A DNA stretch of 64,000 nt, from positions 1-64,000 of the forward strand of contig JAFOXR010000044.1 in assembly GCA_017391675.1 (NCBI GenBank). Direction: 5' to 3'. The notes under the pieces are model-generated. The model saw nothing but the letters and a program-made list of their open reading frames with translations, was not told the DNA's origin and searched no databases. Positions 54,981 to 64,000 of the stretch are shown piece by piece. Numbering within the stretch: position 1 is the first letter of the stretch; the number at the start of each line of letters is the position of its first letter. The translations under genes were made by a program, and so were the position numbers. Origin of the DNA: Muribaculaceae bacterium. Lineage in GTDB: Bacteria; Bacteroidota; Bacteroidia; Bacteroidales; Muribaculaceae.

Positions 54981-56420
54981 ATGGAATTTAATGCAGAAAA
55001 CATTCTATTGCTTGGTGCTATTTTAATCTTTTGCAGCATACTAATAAGTAAGACAGGATATCGTTTTGGGATACCATCTTTGCTATTATTCCTTATTGTA
55101 GGAATGCTATTTGGAAGCGATGGACTAGGATTGCAATTTGGTAATGCTGGTCAGGCTCAGTTTATTGGTATGATGGCGTTAAGCATCATATTGTTTTCCG
55201 GTGGTGTAGATACTAAAATATCTGAAATAAAACCCGTGTTTTCTCCTGGTGTCTTATTATCAACCGCAGGTGTATTGCTCACAACTGTACTTACAGGACT
55301 ATTTATATTTTTCATATCACATTGGACTGGTTTAGACATACATATGTCTCTTGTCGTGTCTATGCTTCTTGCTGCAACAATGTCTTCTACTGATTCTGCA
55401 TCTGTATTCAACATATTGAGGACACAAAATATGAACCTGAAGTACAATTTGAGACCAATGCTTGAACTTGAAAGTGGTAGTAATGACCCAATGGCATACA
55501 TGCTTACTATTGTTCTAATACAATTAGTCGGAACTAGTGATGCTAGCGGTATCAAGATATTGGTTGATTTTGCATTTCAATTTATATTTGGTGGACTAGC
55601 AGGATATGGTATTGGTAAATTCATGGTATGGATTAATAATAAAATTAGTCTATCAAACACTTCTTTGTACCCTATCCTCATATTAAGCCTAGTTTTTTTC
55701 ACTTTTACTGTAACCGATTTATTAAAGGGTAACGGTTACTTAGCTGTATATTTAGCTGGTATTGTTGTTGGAAATTCGAAAATTGTTAACCGGAAAGAAA
55801 CCCAAACATTCTTTAATGGATTGACTTGGCTTGTACAAATAGTAATGTTCCTTACACTAGGACTATTAGTTAATCCTCACGAGCTGATCTCGGTAGCACC
55901 AACGGCCTTGCTTATAGGATTATTTATGATGATTGTAGCTCGTCCACTTAGTGTTGTTCTGTGTCTATTGCCATTTAGAGGTTTTACAAGAAGAACAAAA
56001 CTATTTGTCTCATGGGTGGGCTTGCGCGGTGCGGTGCCAATAATATTTGCAACATATCCTGTTGTTGCAAAAATTGATGGAGCTGACCAAATTTTCAATA
56101 TTGTATTTTTCATTACATTACTCTCGTTAATTCTGCAAGGAGGAACTATATCTGCTTTTGCCCGCAAGCTTGACTTGGCTTTGCCTATTGAGAAGACTGG
56201 TAATGAGTTCGGCGTAGAATTGCCCGAAGAAATAAATTCTTCTTTAAAAGATATGACAGTAACAGAAGATATGCTGGCTAATGGAGATAAACTCGTTGAT
56301 ATGAGATTACCTAAGGGAACGCTCGTAATGATTATTAAAAGAGGTCAGGAATACATTGTTCCAAATGGAACTGTAAATCTGCATGTAGGTGACAAGCTAC
56401 TACTTATATCAGAAAATTAA
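54981..56420 (+). CDS. Potassium/proton-type CPA1 antiporter
   Basis: A 479-residue membrane antiporter with about twelve spans. Typical segments are FGIPSLLLFLIVGMLFGSDGLG, AATMSSTDSASVFNILR with the conserved Asp, and a NLRPMLELESGSNDPMAYML stretch with the NDP site. A cytoplasmic TrkA-C-like domain ends the protein (DMRLPKGTLVMIIKRGQ, VGDKLLLIS), as in NhaP2/CvrA-type antiporters. It probably exchanges K+ or Na+ for H+. Confidence 0.92.
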   Translation: MEFNAENILLLGAILIFCSILISKTGYRFGIPSLLLFLIVGMLFGSDGLGLQFGNAGQAQFIGMMALSIILFSGGVDTKISEIKPVFSPGVLLSTAGVLLTTVLTGLFIFFISHWTGLDIHMSLVVSMLLAATMSSTDSASVFNILRTQNMNLKYNLRPMLELESGSNDPMAYMLTIVLIQLVGTSDASGIKILVDFAFQFIFGGLAGYGIGKFMVWINNKISLSNTSLYPILILSLVFFTFTVTDLLKGNGYLAVYLAGIVVGNSKIVNRKETQTFFNGLTWLVQIVMFLTLGLLVNPHELISVAPTALLIGLFMMIVARPLSVVLCLLPFRGFTRRTKLFVSWVGLRGAVPIIFATYPVVAKIDGADQIFNIVFFITLLSLILQGGTISAFARKLDLALPIEKTGNEFGVELPEEINSSLKDMTVTEDMLANGDKLVDMRLPKGTLVMIIKRGQEYIVPNGTVNLHVGDKLLLISEN

Positions 56421-56444
56421 CTAAGAAAATTAATGCTATATATA

Positions 56445-57596
56445 ATGGAAATAAATAACTATCCTACACCCTATTATATTGTTTATGAAGATCGTTTAAG
56501 AAGAAATCTTGAATTGATACAATATGTTAAACAGTCAGCTGGAGTTGAAATCATTATGGCATTTAAAGCAAATGCTTTGTGGAAAACATTTTCCGTTTTT
56601 AGAGAATATGGAGTGAAATCTACAGCTAGCTCGTTAAATGAGATGCAACTAGCAAATGATGAATTGCATACTAAAGCGCATACATACTGTCCTGTGTATA
56701 CCGACGCTACAATTGATAAATTCATTGCAGGCAGTTCACATATTACATTTAACTCAATAAAGCAATTCGACAGATTCAAAAGTAAAATAGCAGAGTATAA
56801 TCAACTGAACCCTAAGGGATCCGTTAGCTGTGGTCTACGCATCAATCCGATGTGTTCGGTTGTTGATACTGACATTTATAATCCATGCAGTCCCGGTTCA
56901 AGATTTGGAGTGCTGGCTGATGATTTAGGAGAGCTACCAGAAGGTCTTGATGGATTCCATTTTCATGCTTTATGTGAATCATCTTCATATGATCTCGAAA
57001 AAGTGTTGATTGCACTTGAGGAACAATTCGGAAAGTATTTGCCTAATCTGAAATGGCTAAATATGGGTGGCGGGCATTTGATGACTCGTGAAGGATATGA
57101 TGTTGAACACCTTATAAAATTACTTCAGAACTTCAAAAACAAATATCCAAACTTGAACATTATTCTAGAGCCTGGAAGTGCATTCACCTGGAGGACTGGA
57201 GATTTGAAATCTAAAGTTGTTGATATAGTGAGCAATAATGGTATTCATACTGCAATTATTGATGCATCTTTTGCATGTCATATGCCAGATTGTCTAGAAA
57301 TGCCATATAAACCCATTGTTTCAGAAGCGATGAATGAGGTTGATTGTGCAAAACCCACTTACCGCATGGGCGGGAACTCTTGCTTGAGCGGTGATTTTGT
57401 TGGAGACTGGAGTTTTGAGCATGAGCTTAAGGAAGGTGATGTTATTACATTTGAAGACATGAATCATTACACAACTGTTAAGACACACATGTTTAATGGT
57501 ATACAGCATCCAGCACTATTATATCAGCATAAAAATGGTGAGGTGGAAATTCTTAGAGAATTTACATATGAAGACTATAAAAATCGTATGGATTAA
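56445..57596 (+). CDS. nspC: Carboxynorspermidine decarboxylase
   Basis: NspC decarboxylates carboxynorspermidine or carboxyspermidine in the alternative spermidine pathway. The 383-residue PLP fold-III enzyme has the PLP lysine in IIMAFKANALWKTF, GLRINPMCS and LKWLNMGGGHLMTREGYD, and the dimer-contributed cysteine in GGNSCLSGDFVGDW. The second ATG (56445) is preferred to 56433 because homologues start near it. The partner dehydrogenase (CASDH) is not in the window. Its stop codon lies inside the terminator stem. Confidence 0.93.
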   Translation: MEINNYPTPYYIVYEDRLRRNLELIQYVKQSAGVEIIMAFKANALWKTFSVFREYGVKSTASSLNEMQLANDELHTKAHTYCPVYTDATIDKFIAGSSHITFNSIKQFDRFKSKIAEYNQLNPKGSVSCGLRINPMCSVVDTDIYNPCSPGSRFGVLADDLGELPEGLDGFHFHALCESSSYDLEKVLIALEEQFGKYLPNLKWLNMGGGHLMTREGYDVEHLIKLLQNFKNKYPNLNIILEPGSAFTWRTGDLKSKVVDIVSNNGIHTAIIDASFACHMPDCLEMPYKPIVSEAMNEVDCAKPTYRMGGNSCLSGDFVGDWSFEHELKEGDVITFEDMNHYTTVKTHMFNGIQHPALLYQHKNGEVEILREFTYEDYKNRMD

Positions 57597-57610
57597 TTCC
57601 ATACGATTTT
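57580..57610. terminator. Bidirectional terminator between nspC and the FAD protein
   Basis: A 12-bp perfect stem (57580-57591 with 57599-57610) overlaps the last codons and stop of nspC and precedes T residues. It separates two convergent genes. Confidence 0.9.
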
Positions 57611-57614
57611 TGTT

Positions 57615-59180
57615 TTATGTTATTCCATAATGACTAAAAAGCGCTTCCGCACACCTTTCTCCATCAATTGCAGCAGATACTATACCTCCAGCATATCCAG
57701 CACCTTCTCCACATGGATACAACCCTTTAATGTTAATATGATTCAATTCTGCATTATCTCTTGGAATTCTTACTGGAGCTGAAGTGCGAGTTTCCATGCC
57801 AATCACAATAGCATCATTCGTAAGAAATCCTCTTGCTGACCGTCCAAACACTTTAAAACCTGTACGAAGGCGATTGCTTATATATAAAGGCATCCATTTA
57901 TCAAGCCTTGAGGTCTGTATGCCTGGAGCATAAGATGTATTTGGTAGGTCTTTTGAGCGACGACCTTCAACGAAATCTAACATCCGCTGTGCACCTGCTT
58001 TCTGCGAATTGCCTGCAGCCTCATAGCAAATTCTTTCTACATACTCCTGATATTTCATCATGCATAATTCTTCATGTATTTTGAATTCTTCGGGCAAATC
58101 TTCTGGATTGATTTCTACCACCATACCTGAATTTGCCCACTTAGTGCCACGGTTTGAAGGAGACATGCCATTCACAACTAGTTGGTCCGCATCGCTAGCT
58201 GCAGGTACTATAAATCCGCCAGGACACATACAGAAGGAATACACCCCTCTGCCATCAACTTGAGTGACAAAATTGTATTCAGCTGCAGGTAGATATTTTC
58301 CTCTACCATTCTTATTGTGGTACTGAATGCAGTCAATAAGATGTTGCGGGTGCTCAAGTCTTACTCCAACAGCAATACCTTTTGCTTCAATAGCAACACT
58401 ACGGGATTTCAGCATAGTATATATGTCTCGTGCAGAATGGCCTGTAGCTAGTATTACAGGTCCATAAAATGCATCATCTGAACATTTAACACCAATTACT
58501 TCATTATCCTTAATTAATAAGTCTGTCACTTTTGTAGTAAAATGAACTTCGCCACCGCATGAAATAATGGTTTCACGCATGGCTTTAATTACTTTTGGCA
58601 ATTTGTCAGTACCTATATGCGGATGCGCATCTACTAAAATATCCTCACTTGCACCATGCTGGTGAAATATGCCTAGAATTCGGTCTATTGAGCCTCGCTT
58701 CTTACTTCTTGTATATAGTTTACCATCTGAATATGCGCCAGCACCACCCTCTCCAAAGCAATAATTTGATTCGGGGTCAACGATTCCTTCACGCGATATT
58801 TTTGCAACATCTTTAAGGCGATCGTCGACATTCTTTCCTCGTTCAACCACAATAGGTCTTACACCTAATTCAATTAGTCTCAACGCTGCAAACAAACCAG
58901 CAGGACCAGCCCCTACGACAACGGCTTCTTTACAGTTTGAAATATTATTATATTCAATAGGTGCAACTAGAGGTTTATTAGGAGCCACTTCATTGATAAA
59001 TACTTGAACTTTTAAATTTACCATCACATTGCGCTGTCTTGCATCTATTGACCTTTTAACTATACGAATACTCGTAATACTATTGATATCCAGGTCTTCA
59101 ATAGTTGAAATATAAAGTTTTAGTTCATCATGAACAGCTGCCGTTTTAGGTGTTACTCTTACAGTTAATTCTTTTATCAT
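57615..59180 (-). CDS. FAD-dependent dehydrogenase-like protein (COG2509)
   Basis: A 521-residue flavoprotein of unknown substrate. The N-terminal 90 residues form a small domain, then the Rossmann FAD motif VVGAGPAGLFAALRLIELG is near residue 90, followed by CFGEGGAGAYSDGKL, GHSARDIYTML and the C-terminal GYAGGIVSAAIDGERCAEAL. This arrangement is that of the widespread uncharacterised 'BFD/geranylgeranyl reductase-like' COG2509 group. A TAATTTTG box (complement of 59200-59207) lies 20 bases before the start. It is monocistronic. Confidence 0.87.
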   Translation of the reverse strand: MIKELTVRVTPKTAAVHDELKLYISTIEDLDINSITSIRIVKRSIDARQRNVMVNLKVQVFINEVAPNKPLVAPIEYNNISNCKEAVVVGAGPAGLFAALRLIELGVRPIVVERGKNVDDRLKDVAKISREGIVDPESNYCFGEGGAGAYSDGKLYTRSKKRGSIDRILGIFHQHGASEDILVDAHPHIGTDKLPKVIKAMRETIISCGGEVHFTTKVTDLLIKDNEVIGVKCSDDAFYGPVILATGHSARDIYTMLKSRSVAIEAKGIAVGVRLEHPQHLIDCIQYHNKNGRGKYLPAAEYNFVTQVDGRGVYSFCMCPGGFIVPAASDADQLVVNGMSPSNRGTKWANSGMVVEINPEDLPEEFKIHEELCMMKYQEYVERICYEAAGNSQKAGAQRMLDFVEGRRSKDLPNTSYAPGIQTSRLDKWMPLYISNRLRTGFKVFGRSARGFLTNDAIVIGMETRTSAPVRIPRDNAELNHINIKGLYPCGEGAGYAGGIVSAAIDGERCAEALFSHYGIT

Positions 59181-59267
59181 TTTAATCGATTTAAGTTCCC
59201 AAAATTACATTTTTTTCATGATATTTCAGTATAATGATTAATTGTTTTTGATTGTTTGTAATATTTG

Positions 59268-59299
59268 TTGTACTAATCGGTTATTTTTTGCTATCTTTG
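59268..59299 (+). promoter_or_regulatory. Promoter of purL
   Basis: TTG at 59268-59270 and TATCTTTG at 59292-59299 are 21 bases apart. The start codon is 40 bases downstream. No purine riboswitch-like fold is visible in the short leader. Confidence 0.65.
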
Positions 59300-59339
59300 C
59301 AAGTATATTACGTAATCAAATAAATTATCTAGATAAATT

Positions 59340-62300
59340 ATGATAACTTTTTTCAAAAAAGGATCAAAGACAATTTTTGCAGTTGATTCTGACCATAAGC
59401 TATCTCAAAATGAAATTGAAAAATTCTATTGGCTTTTTGATGGTGCTAAAGTGTTGTCTAGTACATCTGTAAAGGGTGTATATGTTGGTCCACGTCGAGA
59501 GATGATTACTCCATGGAGTACAAATGCTGTTGAAATTGCTCAGAATATGGGTATCAATGGCGTAAGCCGTATTGAAGAGTTCACTTACGCAGGAGGAGAA
59601 AATCCTGAACATGACAAGATGCTTCAACGAGTTTATAATGGATTGAACAAGAATATCTTTACTATCACAAAGACTCCTGACGAAATTGTACATATTGAAA
59701 ATCTTGAGGAATACAATATAAGTGAAGGTCTTGCATTGAGCCCTGAAGAAATAAGCTACCTTAAGGGACTTAGCGAGAAGATAGGCCGTCCTTTAACAGA
59801 CAGTGAAGTGTTTGGTTTCTCACAAGTAAACTCAGAGCATTGCCGCCACAAAATATTTAACGGTACATTCATTATTGACGGTGAAGAACAACCGATGTCA
59901 CTGTTCAAGATGATTAAGAGAACTTCTCAGGAAAACCCTAATGGACTAGTTTCTGCTTATAAAGACAATGTTGCATTTGTCAAGGGACCTAAAATTGAAC
60001 AGTTTGCACCTAAAAGTGGTGACAAACCAGATTTCTTTGAGGTAAAAGCCATCAATTCAGTTATTTCATTAAAAGCTGAAACACATAATTTCCCTACAAC
60101 AGTTGAACCATTTAATGGTGCTGCTACTGGTTCTGGAGGTGAAATCAGAGACCGACTTGGTGGTGGAAAAGCCAGCTTACCTTTAGCAGGTACTGCTGTA
60201 TATATGACATCATATCCACGCACTGAAGCTGAACGAGCTTGGGAAAAATGCACTATGCCTCCTCGCCCATGGCTTTATCAAACTCCTGAAGAAATTTTGA
60301 TTAAAGCATCAAATGGAGCAAGTGACTTCGGTAATAAGTATGGACAACCTCTTATCTGCGGCTCACTATTGACATTTGAGCATGAAGAGAACGGAGAGCA
60401 ATTAGCTTATGATAAGGTAATCATGCTAGCAGGCGGTGTTGGTTTTGCTAATAAGCGTGATGCAATTAAAGGTACTCCAAAACCTGGACAAGATGTTGTG
60501 CTGATGGGTGGTGATAATTACCGTATCGGCATGGGTGGAGGTGCTGTTTCCTCTGTAAATACAGGTCAATATGACAATGCTATTGAGCTGAATGCCGTAC
60601 AGCGTGCTAATCCGGAAATGCAGAAGCGTGTTTCAAATGTAATTCGTACACTTGCCGAATCAGATAACAACCCTATTGTTTCAATTCATGACCATGGCGC
60701 AGGCGGCCACTTGAATGCATTATCAGAATTAGTGGAAGCTACTGGTGGAAAAATTGACATAGACGCATTACCAATTGGCGACCCTACACTTTCTTCTAAG
60801 GAAATCATTGGCAATGAAAGTCAGGAACGCATGGGAATGGTTGTTGAAGATAAAGACATTGAACAGATTCGTAAGATTGCTGAAAGAGAAAGAGCGCCAT
60901 TCTATGTCGTTGGTAAGACTACTGGCGACGACCGCTTTGTTTTTGAACAGAAAGATGGCGTGCGACCAATAGATCTTGGTATGAAAGATATGTTTGGAAG
61001 CTCTCCAAAAACAATAATGCGTGATGTTACCAAAGGACGAACACTTGAAAATCCTACATATGAAAGTTCTAAACTGAATGAATATGTAGAGAATGTCCTT
61101 CAACTAGAAGCAGTAGCATGTAAAGACTGGCTAACCAATAAGGTAGACCGCTCTGTGACTGGTAAGATTGCTCGTCAACAATGTCAAGGTGAAATTCAAC
61201 TGCCTTTAAGTGACTGCGGTGTCGTTGCTCTTGACTTTACAGGTAAATCTGGTATTGCTACATCAATCGGTCATGCTCCTCAAGCAGCATTAGCTGATCC
61301 AAAGGCGGGTTCTGTCCTATCTATTGCTGAAGCTCTAACAAACATTGCAGGAGCTAACTTAAAGAATGGTTTGAAGAGTGTTTCTTTAAGTGCAAACTGG
61401 ATGTGGCCATGTCGTAATGAAGGTGAAGATGCTGCATTATATAGCGCGGTGAAGGCATGTAGCGATTTTGCTTGCGAATTGGGTATTAATATACCAACAG
61501 GTAAAGACAGCTTGTCAATGACTCAAAAGTATGGGGACAAAAAGGTTGTTGCACCAGGAACAGTCATTATTTCTGCTGGTGCAGAAGTGAAGGATATTAG
61601 AAAAACAGTTTCTCCTGTTGTTCAAGCCAAAGACAGCGCAATCTATTATGTTGACTTCTCTGCTGATGAAATGAAACTTGGAGGTTCGGCTCTTGCTCAG
61701 TTATTGAACAAGGTTGGCAATGAAGTTCCTACAGTTAAATCATCAGAATATTTTGCTAAGGCATTTGCCGCAATTCAGAAACTAGTCTCTAAGAAACAAC
61801 TGTTAGCAATGCACGATATTTCCGCAGGTGGTATGATAACCGCATTGCTTGAGATGGTATTTGCTAATGTAAAGGGAGGTCTAGAAGTAAATCTTGATGG
61901 TTTTGAGAACTCTGATATGATTAAAGTGCTTTTTGCTGAAAATCCAGCAGTTCTTATACAGGTTGCGAACAAAAACAGCGAAAGCGTGCTTGCTACTCTT
62001 GCTGAAAGCGGATTAAAAGTTGTGAAAGTTGCACAACCAACAGCAGAACGCAGTGTGGTTATTAATCATAACGGCAATGAATATATGCTATTCGTTGATC
62101 ATTTGCGTGACTTATGGTTTAAGACATCATATTTGCTTGACAGAAAACAAAGTGGTGCAAAATGCGCAGAAATGCGTTTCGAGAACTATAAGAAACAGCC
62201 TATTCGTTATCGTTTCCCAGCTGGTTTCAAAGGAAATGCTGCTCTATATGGAATAGAGGGCTTCAAACATAACCCTTCTGGAATTAAAGCTGCAATTATT

Positions 62301-63035
62301 CGTGAAAAGGGAGTGAATGGTGATCGTGAAATGGCATATTCGCTTTATTATGCTGGTTTTGATGTGAAAGATGTTCACATGACTGACTTAATGAGTGGTC
62401 GTGAAACGCTTGAAGATGTCAATATGATTGTATTCTGCGGCGGTTTCTCAAACTCAGATGTTCTTGGCTCAGCTAAGGGTTGGGCTGGCGGATTCTTATG
62501 GAATGAGACAGCTAAACAGACCTTGAAGAATTTCTATGCAAGAGAAGATACTTTAAGTTTGGGTGTATGTAATGGTTGTCAAGTGATGATTGAACTAAAT
62601 CTTATCAATCCAGAACACACTAAACGAACTAAGATGCTGCATAATGATTCTCATAAATTTGAATCACAATTTGTTGGCGTTACTATTCCTGAAAATAACT
62701 CTGTTATGTTCGGTTCTCTTTCTGGATCAAAATTAGGAATTTGGGTAGCTCATGGTGAAGGAAAGTTCTATTTACCTGAGTCCGCTGACAAGTATAATGT
62801 TGTCCTTCAATATTCTTACAAGTCATATCCTGCTAATCCGAATGGCTCTCCAAGAGCTGTAGCTGGTATTGCATCTGCCGATGGTAGACATTTAGCAATG
62901 ATGCCACATATCGAACGCGCTATTTTCCCTTGGCAATGCGGCTATTATCCTGAAACACGCAAGAATAATGCTGTAACACCTTGGATTGAAGGATTTGTTA
63001 ATGCTCGCAAGTGGATTGAAAAAAATAAAAAATAA
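59340..63035 (+). CDS. purL: Phosphoribosylformylglycinamidine synthase, long form
   Basis: PurL converts FGAR to FGAM with ATP and glutamine, the fourth step of purine synthesis. The 1,231 residues are the fused form with synthetase and glutaminase in one chain. Landmarks: FGFSQVNSEHCRHKIFNG, LKAETHNFPTTVEPFNGAATG, IHDHGAGGHLNALSEL, GKDSLSM and the C-terminal class I amidotransferase with catalytic Cys in GVCNGCQVM and HGEGKFYLPE. purH follows after 17 bases, so the two form an operon. Confidence 0.98.
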   Translation: MITFFKKGSKTIFAVDSDHKLSQNEIEKFYWLFDGAKVLSSTSVKGVYVGPRREMITPWSTNAVEIAQNMGINGVSRIEEFTYAGGENPEHDKMLQRVYNGLNKNIFTITKTPDEIVHIENLEEYNISEGLALSPEEISYLKGLSEKIGRPLTDSEVFGFSQVNSEHCRHKIFNGTFIIDGEEQPMSLFKMIKRTSQENPNGLVSAYKDNVAFVKGPKIEQFAPKSGDKPDFFEVKAINSVISLKAETHNFPTTVEPFNGAATGSGGEIRDRLGGGKASLPLAGTAVYMTSYPRTEAERAWEKCTMPPRPWLYQTPEEILIKASNGASDFGNKYGQPLICGSLLTFEHEENGEQLAYDKVIMLAGGVGFANKRDAIKGTPKPGQDVVLMGGDNYRIGMGGGAVSSVNTGQYDNAIELNAVQRANPEMQKRVSNVIRTLAESDNNPIVSIHDHGAGGHLNALSELVEATGGKIDIDALPIGDPTLSSKEIIGNESQERMGMVVEDKDIEQIRKIAERERAPFYVVGKTTGDDRFVFEQKDGVRPIDLGMKDMFGSSPKTIMRDVTKGRTLENPTYESSKLNEYVENVLQLEAVACKDWLTNKVDRSVTGKIARQQCQGEIQLPLSDCGVVALDFTGKSGIATSIGHAPQAALADPKAGSVLSIAEALTNIAGANLKNGLKSVSLSANWMWPCRNEGEDAALYSAVKACSDFACELGINIPTGKDSLSMTQKYGDKKVVAPGTVIISAGAEVKDIRKTVSPVVQAKDSAIYYVDFSADEMKLGGSALAQLLNKVGNEVPTVKSSEYFAKAFAAIQKLVSKKQLLAMHDISAGGMITALLEMVFANVKGGLEVNLDGFENSDMIKVLFAENPAVLIQVANKNSESVLATLAESGLKVVKVAQPTAERSVVINHNGNEYMLFVDHLRDLWFKTSYLLDRKQSGAKCAEMRFENYKKQPIRYRFPAGFKGNAALYGIEGFKHNPSGIKAAIIREKGVNGDREMAYSLYYAGFDVKDVHMTDLMSGRETLEDVNMIVFCGGFSNSDVLGSAKGWAGGFLWNETAKQTLKNFYAREDTLSLGVCNGCQVMIELNLINPEHTKRTKMLHNDSHKFESQFVGVTIPENNSVMFGSLSGSKLGIWVAHGEGKFYLPESADKYNVVLQYSYKSYPANPNGSPRAVAGIASADGRHLAMMPHIERAIFPWQCGYYPETRKNNAVTPWIEGFVNARKWIEKNKK

Positions 63036-63052
63036 TAATAAAAAGAATTATA

Positions 63053-64000
63053 ATGGCACAAAATAAAAAGATCAAAACCGCTCTTATTTCGGTTTTTTAC
63101 AAAGATGGATTGGATAAAATCCTTGAACTTCTAAACTATAATGGGGTTAAATTCTTATCTACTGGTGGAACTCAATCATTTATCCAAAGTCTAGGATATG
63201 AATGTGAAGCAGTAGAAGATCTAACTGGATATCCATCAATCTTGGGTGGTCGAGTTAAGACATTGCACCCTAAAGTATTTGGCGGTATCCTAAATCGTCG
63301 TGATCATGAAGGTGATAAAAGCCAAATTGCACAATATGAGATACCTGAAATTGATTTGGTTATTGTAGACCTTTACCCATTTGAAGAAACAGTAGCTTCA
63401 GGTGCAGCTGAAGAAGATATCATAGAAAAAATTGATATAGGCGGTATTTCTTTAATTAGAGCTGCTGCCAAGAATTTTAATGATGTTGTCATTGTTGCTT
63501 CTAAAGCACAATACGAACCTCTTTATGAAAGACTTGTTGCTAATGGAGGCGCTGAGACTACACTTGAAGATCGTCGTTGGTTTGCAAAAGAAGCATTTGC
63601 CGTATCAAGTGCATATGACAGTCATATTTTCAATTATTTTGATAAAGATGAGACATCAGCACTTCGTTTGCCAGTGAATGGAGCTAAAGTTATGCGTTAT
63701 GGCGAAAATCCTCACCAAAAAGGTTATTTCTTCGGGAATTTTGAAGAAATGTTCACTCAATTGCATGGCAAGGAAATTTCATACAATAATTTATTGGATA
63801 TAGACGCCGCTGTTAATTTGATTGCTGATTTTGATGAGACTACATTTGCTATCCTAAAGCATAATAATGCATGCGGTTTGGCATCACGCCCATCTGTTCT
63901 AGATGCATGGAAAGATGCACTCGCAGGTGACCCTGTATCTGCTTTTGGAGGTGTACTTATTACAAACGCAGAGGTTGATAAGGATACCGCTGAAGAAATG
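63053..64000 (+). CDS. purH: AICAR transformylase/IMP cyclohydrolase, 5' part
   Basis: The open frame starts at ATG 63053 and runs off the window after 316 codons. PurH carries out the last two steps to IMP. The N-terminal IMP cyclohydrolase (MGS-like) domain is visible: ALISVFYKDGLDKILELL, LSTGGTQSFIQ, GGRVKTLHPKVFGGIL and IDLVIVDLYPF. The start of the AICAR transformylase domain follows (VMRYGENPHQKGYFF, LKHNNACGLA). The full protein is usually about 510 residues. It follows purL by 17 bases. Confidence 0.97.
   Translation, partial: MAQNKKIKTALISVFYKDGLDKILELLNYNGVKFLSTGGTQSFIQSLGYECEAVEDLTGYPSILGGRVKTLHPKVFGGILNRRDHEGDKSQIAQYEIPEIDLVIVDLYPFEETVASGAAEEDIIEKIDIGGISLIRAAAKNFNDVVIVASKAQYEPLYERLVANGGAETTLEDRRWFAKEAFAVSSAYDSHIFNYFDKDETSALRLPVNGAKVMRYGENPHQKGYFFGNFEEMFTQLHGKEISYNNLLDIDAAVNLIADFDETTFAILKHNNACGLASRPSVLDAWKDALAGDPVSAFGGVLITNAEVDKDTAEEM

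Noticed and set aside
59326-59337. TTATCTAGATAA palindrome just before purL as an operator
   Set aside because: It is short and AT-rich, only one copy is present, and no matching regulator is known to me.
1-64000. CRISPR arrays, intact insertion sequences or toxin-antitoxin pairs
   Set aside because: No regularly spaced repeats, transposase genes or paired small toxin genes were seen.

Overview
The window is AT-rich chromosomal DNA from a member of the Bacteroidales, probably a gut lineage related to Bacteroidaceae, Prevotellaceae or Muribaculaceae (genus not resolvable by eye). The evidence is the recurrent Bacteroidetes promoter pattern (TTG, about 19-21 nt, then TAnnTTTG) ahead of many genes, the fur-purA-DUF1015 gene order, a FeoA-FeoB fusion, a 1,231-residue long-form PurL, an archaeal-type ProS, DUF4290, PorT-like and LysM/PBP1 proteins, a complete menaquinone set, and a large surface protein with a type-IX-like C-terminal segment.

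Layout. 1-1.1 kb: the start of an unidentified gene leaving the window, then debris of a phage tail module (tail-assembly-chaperone-like and tape-measure-like fragments) with an intact 34-residue membrane mini-protein between them on the opposite strand. 1.1-6 kb: sugar-phosphate transferase, tRNA-Glu, YraN, the fur-purA-DUF1015 operon and an internally deleted tyrosine recombinase. 6-13.6 kb (minus): galM with a sugar nucleotidyltransferase, and LysE transporter, CBM9-like protein, dnaE and trxA. 13.7-19.3 kb: an unrecognised secreted protein, proS, the DUF4290-rimM-acidic protein-OmpA operon and tsaB. 19.3-27.9 kb (plus): yicC-gmk-nadD-DUF5063-M18 aminopeptidase, phosphohexomutase, LysM/PBP1 protein and PorT-like barrel. 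27.9-31.4 kb: a promoter, a strongly structured 250-300 nt RNA segment and a 1,052-residue leucine-rich-repeat surface protein. 31.5-38.7 kb: holA, an HsdR-N-like protein and a tripartite RND efflux operon. 38.8-51.1 kb: UvrD/PcrA helicase, SDR, menF-rimO-ftsY (minus) and menD-menB-menC-menE-acyltransferase (plus). 51.2-64 kb: feoAB, an MFS transporter, a K+/H+-type antiporter, nspC, an FAD protein, purL and the start of purH.

How it works together. Most genes are core functions: purine synthesis (purA, purL, purH, gmk), replication and repair (dnaE, holA, uvrD), translation and RNA (proS, rimM, rimO, tsaB, yicC, tRNA-Glu), NAD and menaquinone synthesis, membrane targeting (ftsY), iron uptake and efflux. 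Islands outside this core are the prophage and integrase remnants and the surface-protein locus. The most unusual item is the segment between 27.95 and 28.27 kb. It has its own good promoter and folds on paper into nested, perfectly complementary 8-9 bp stems with small internal loops, plus one crossing helix. It is either a long regulatory leader of the surface protein or an independent noncoding RNA. No CRISPR array, intact insertion sequence or complete defence system was seen.
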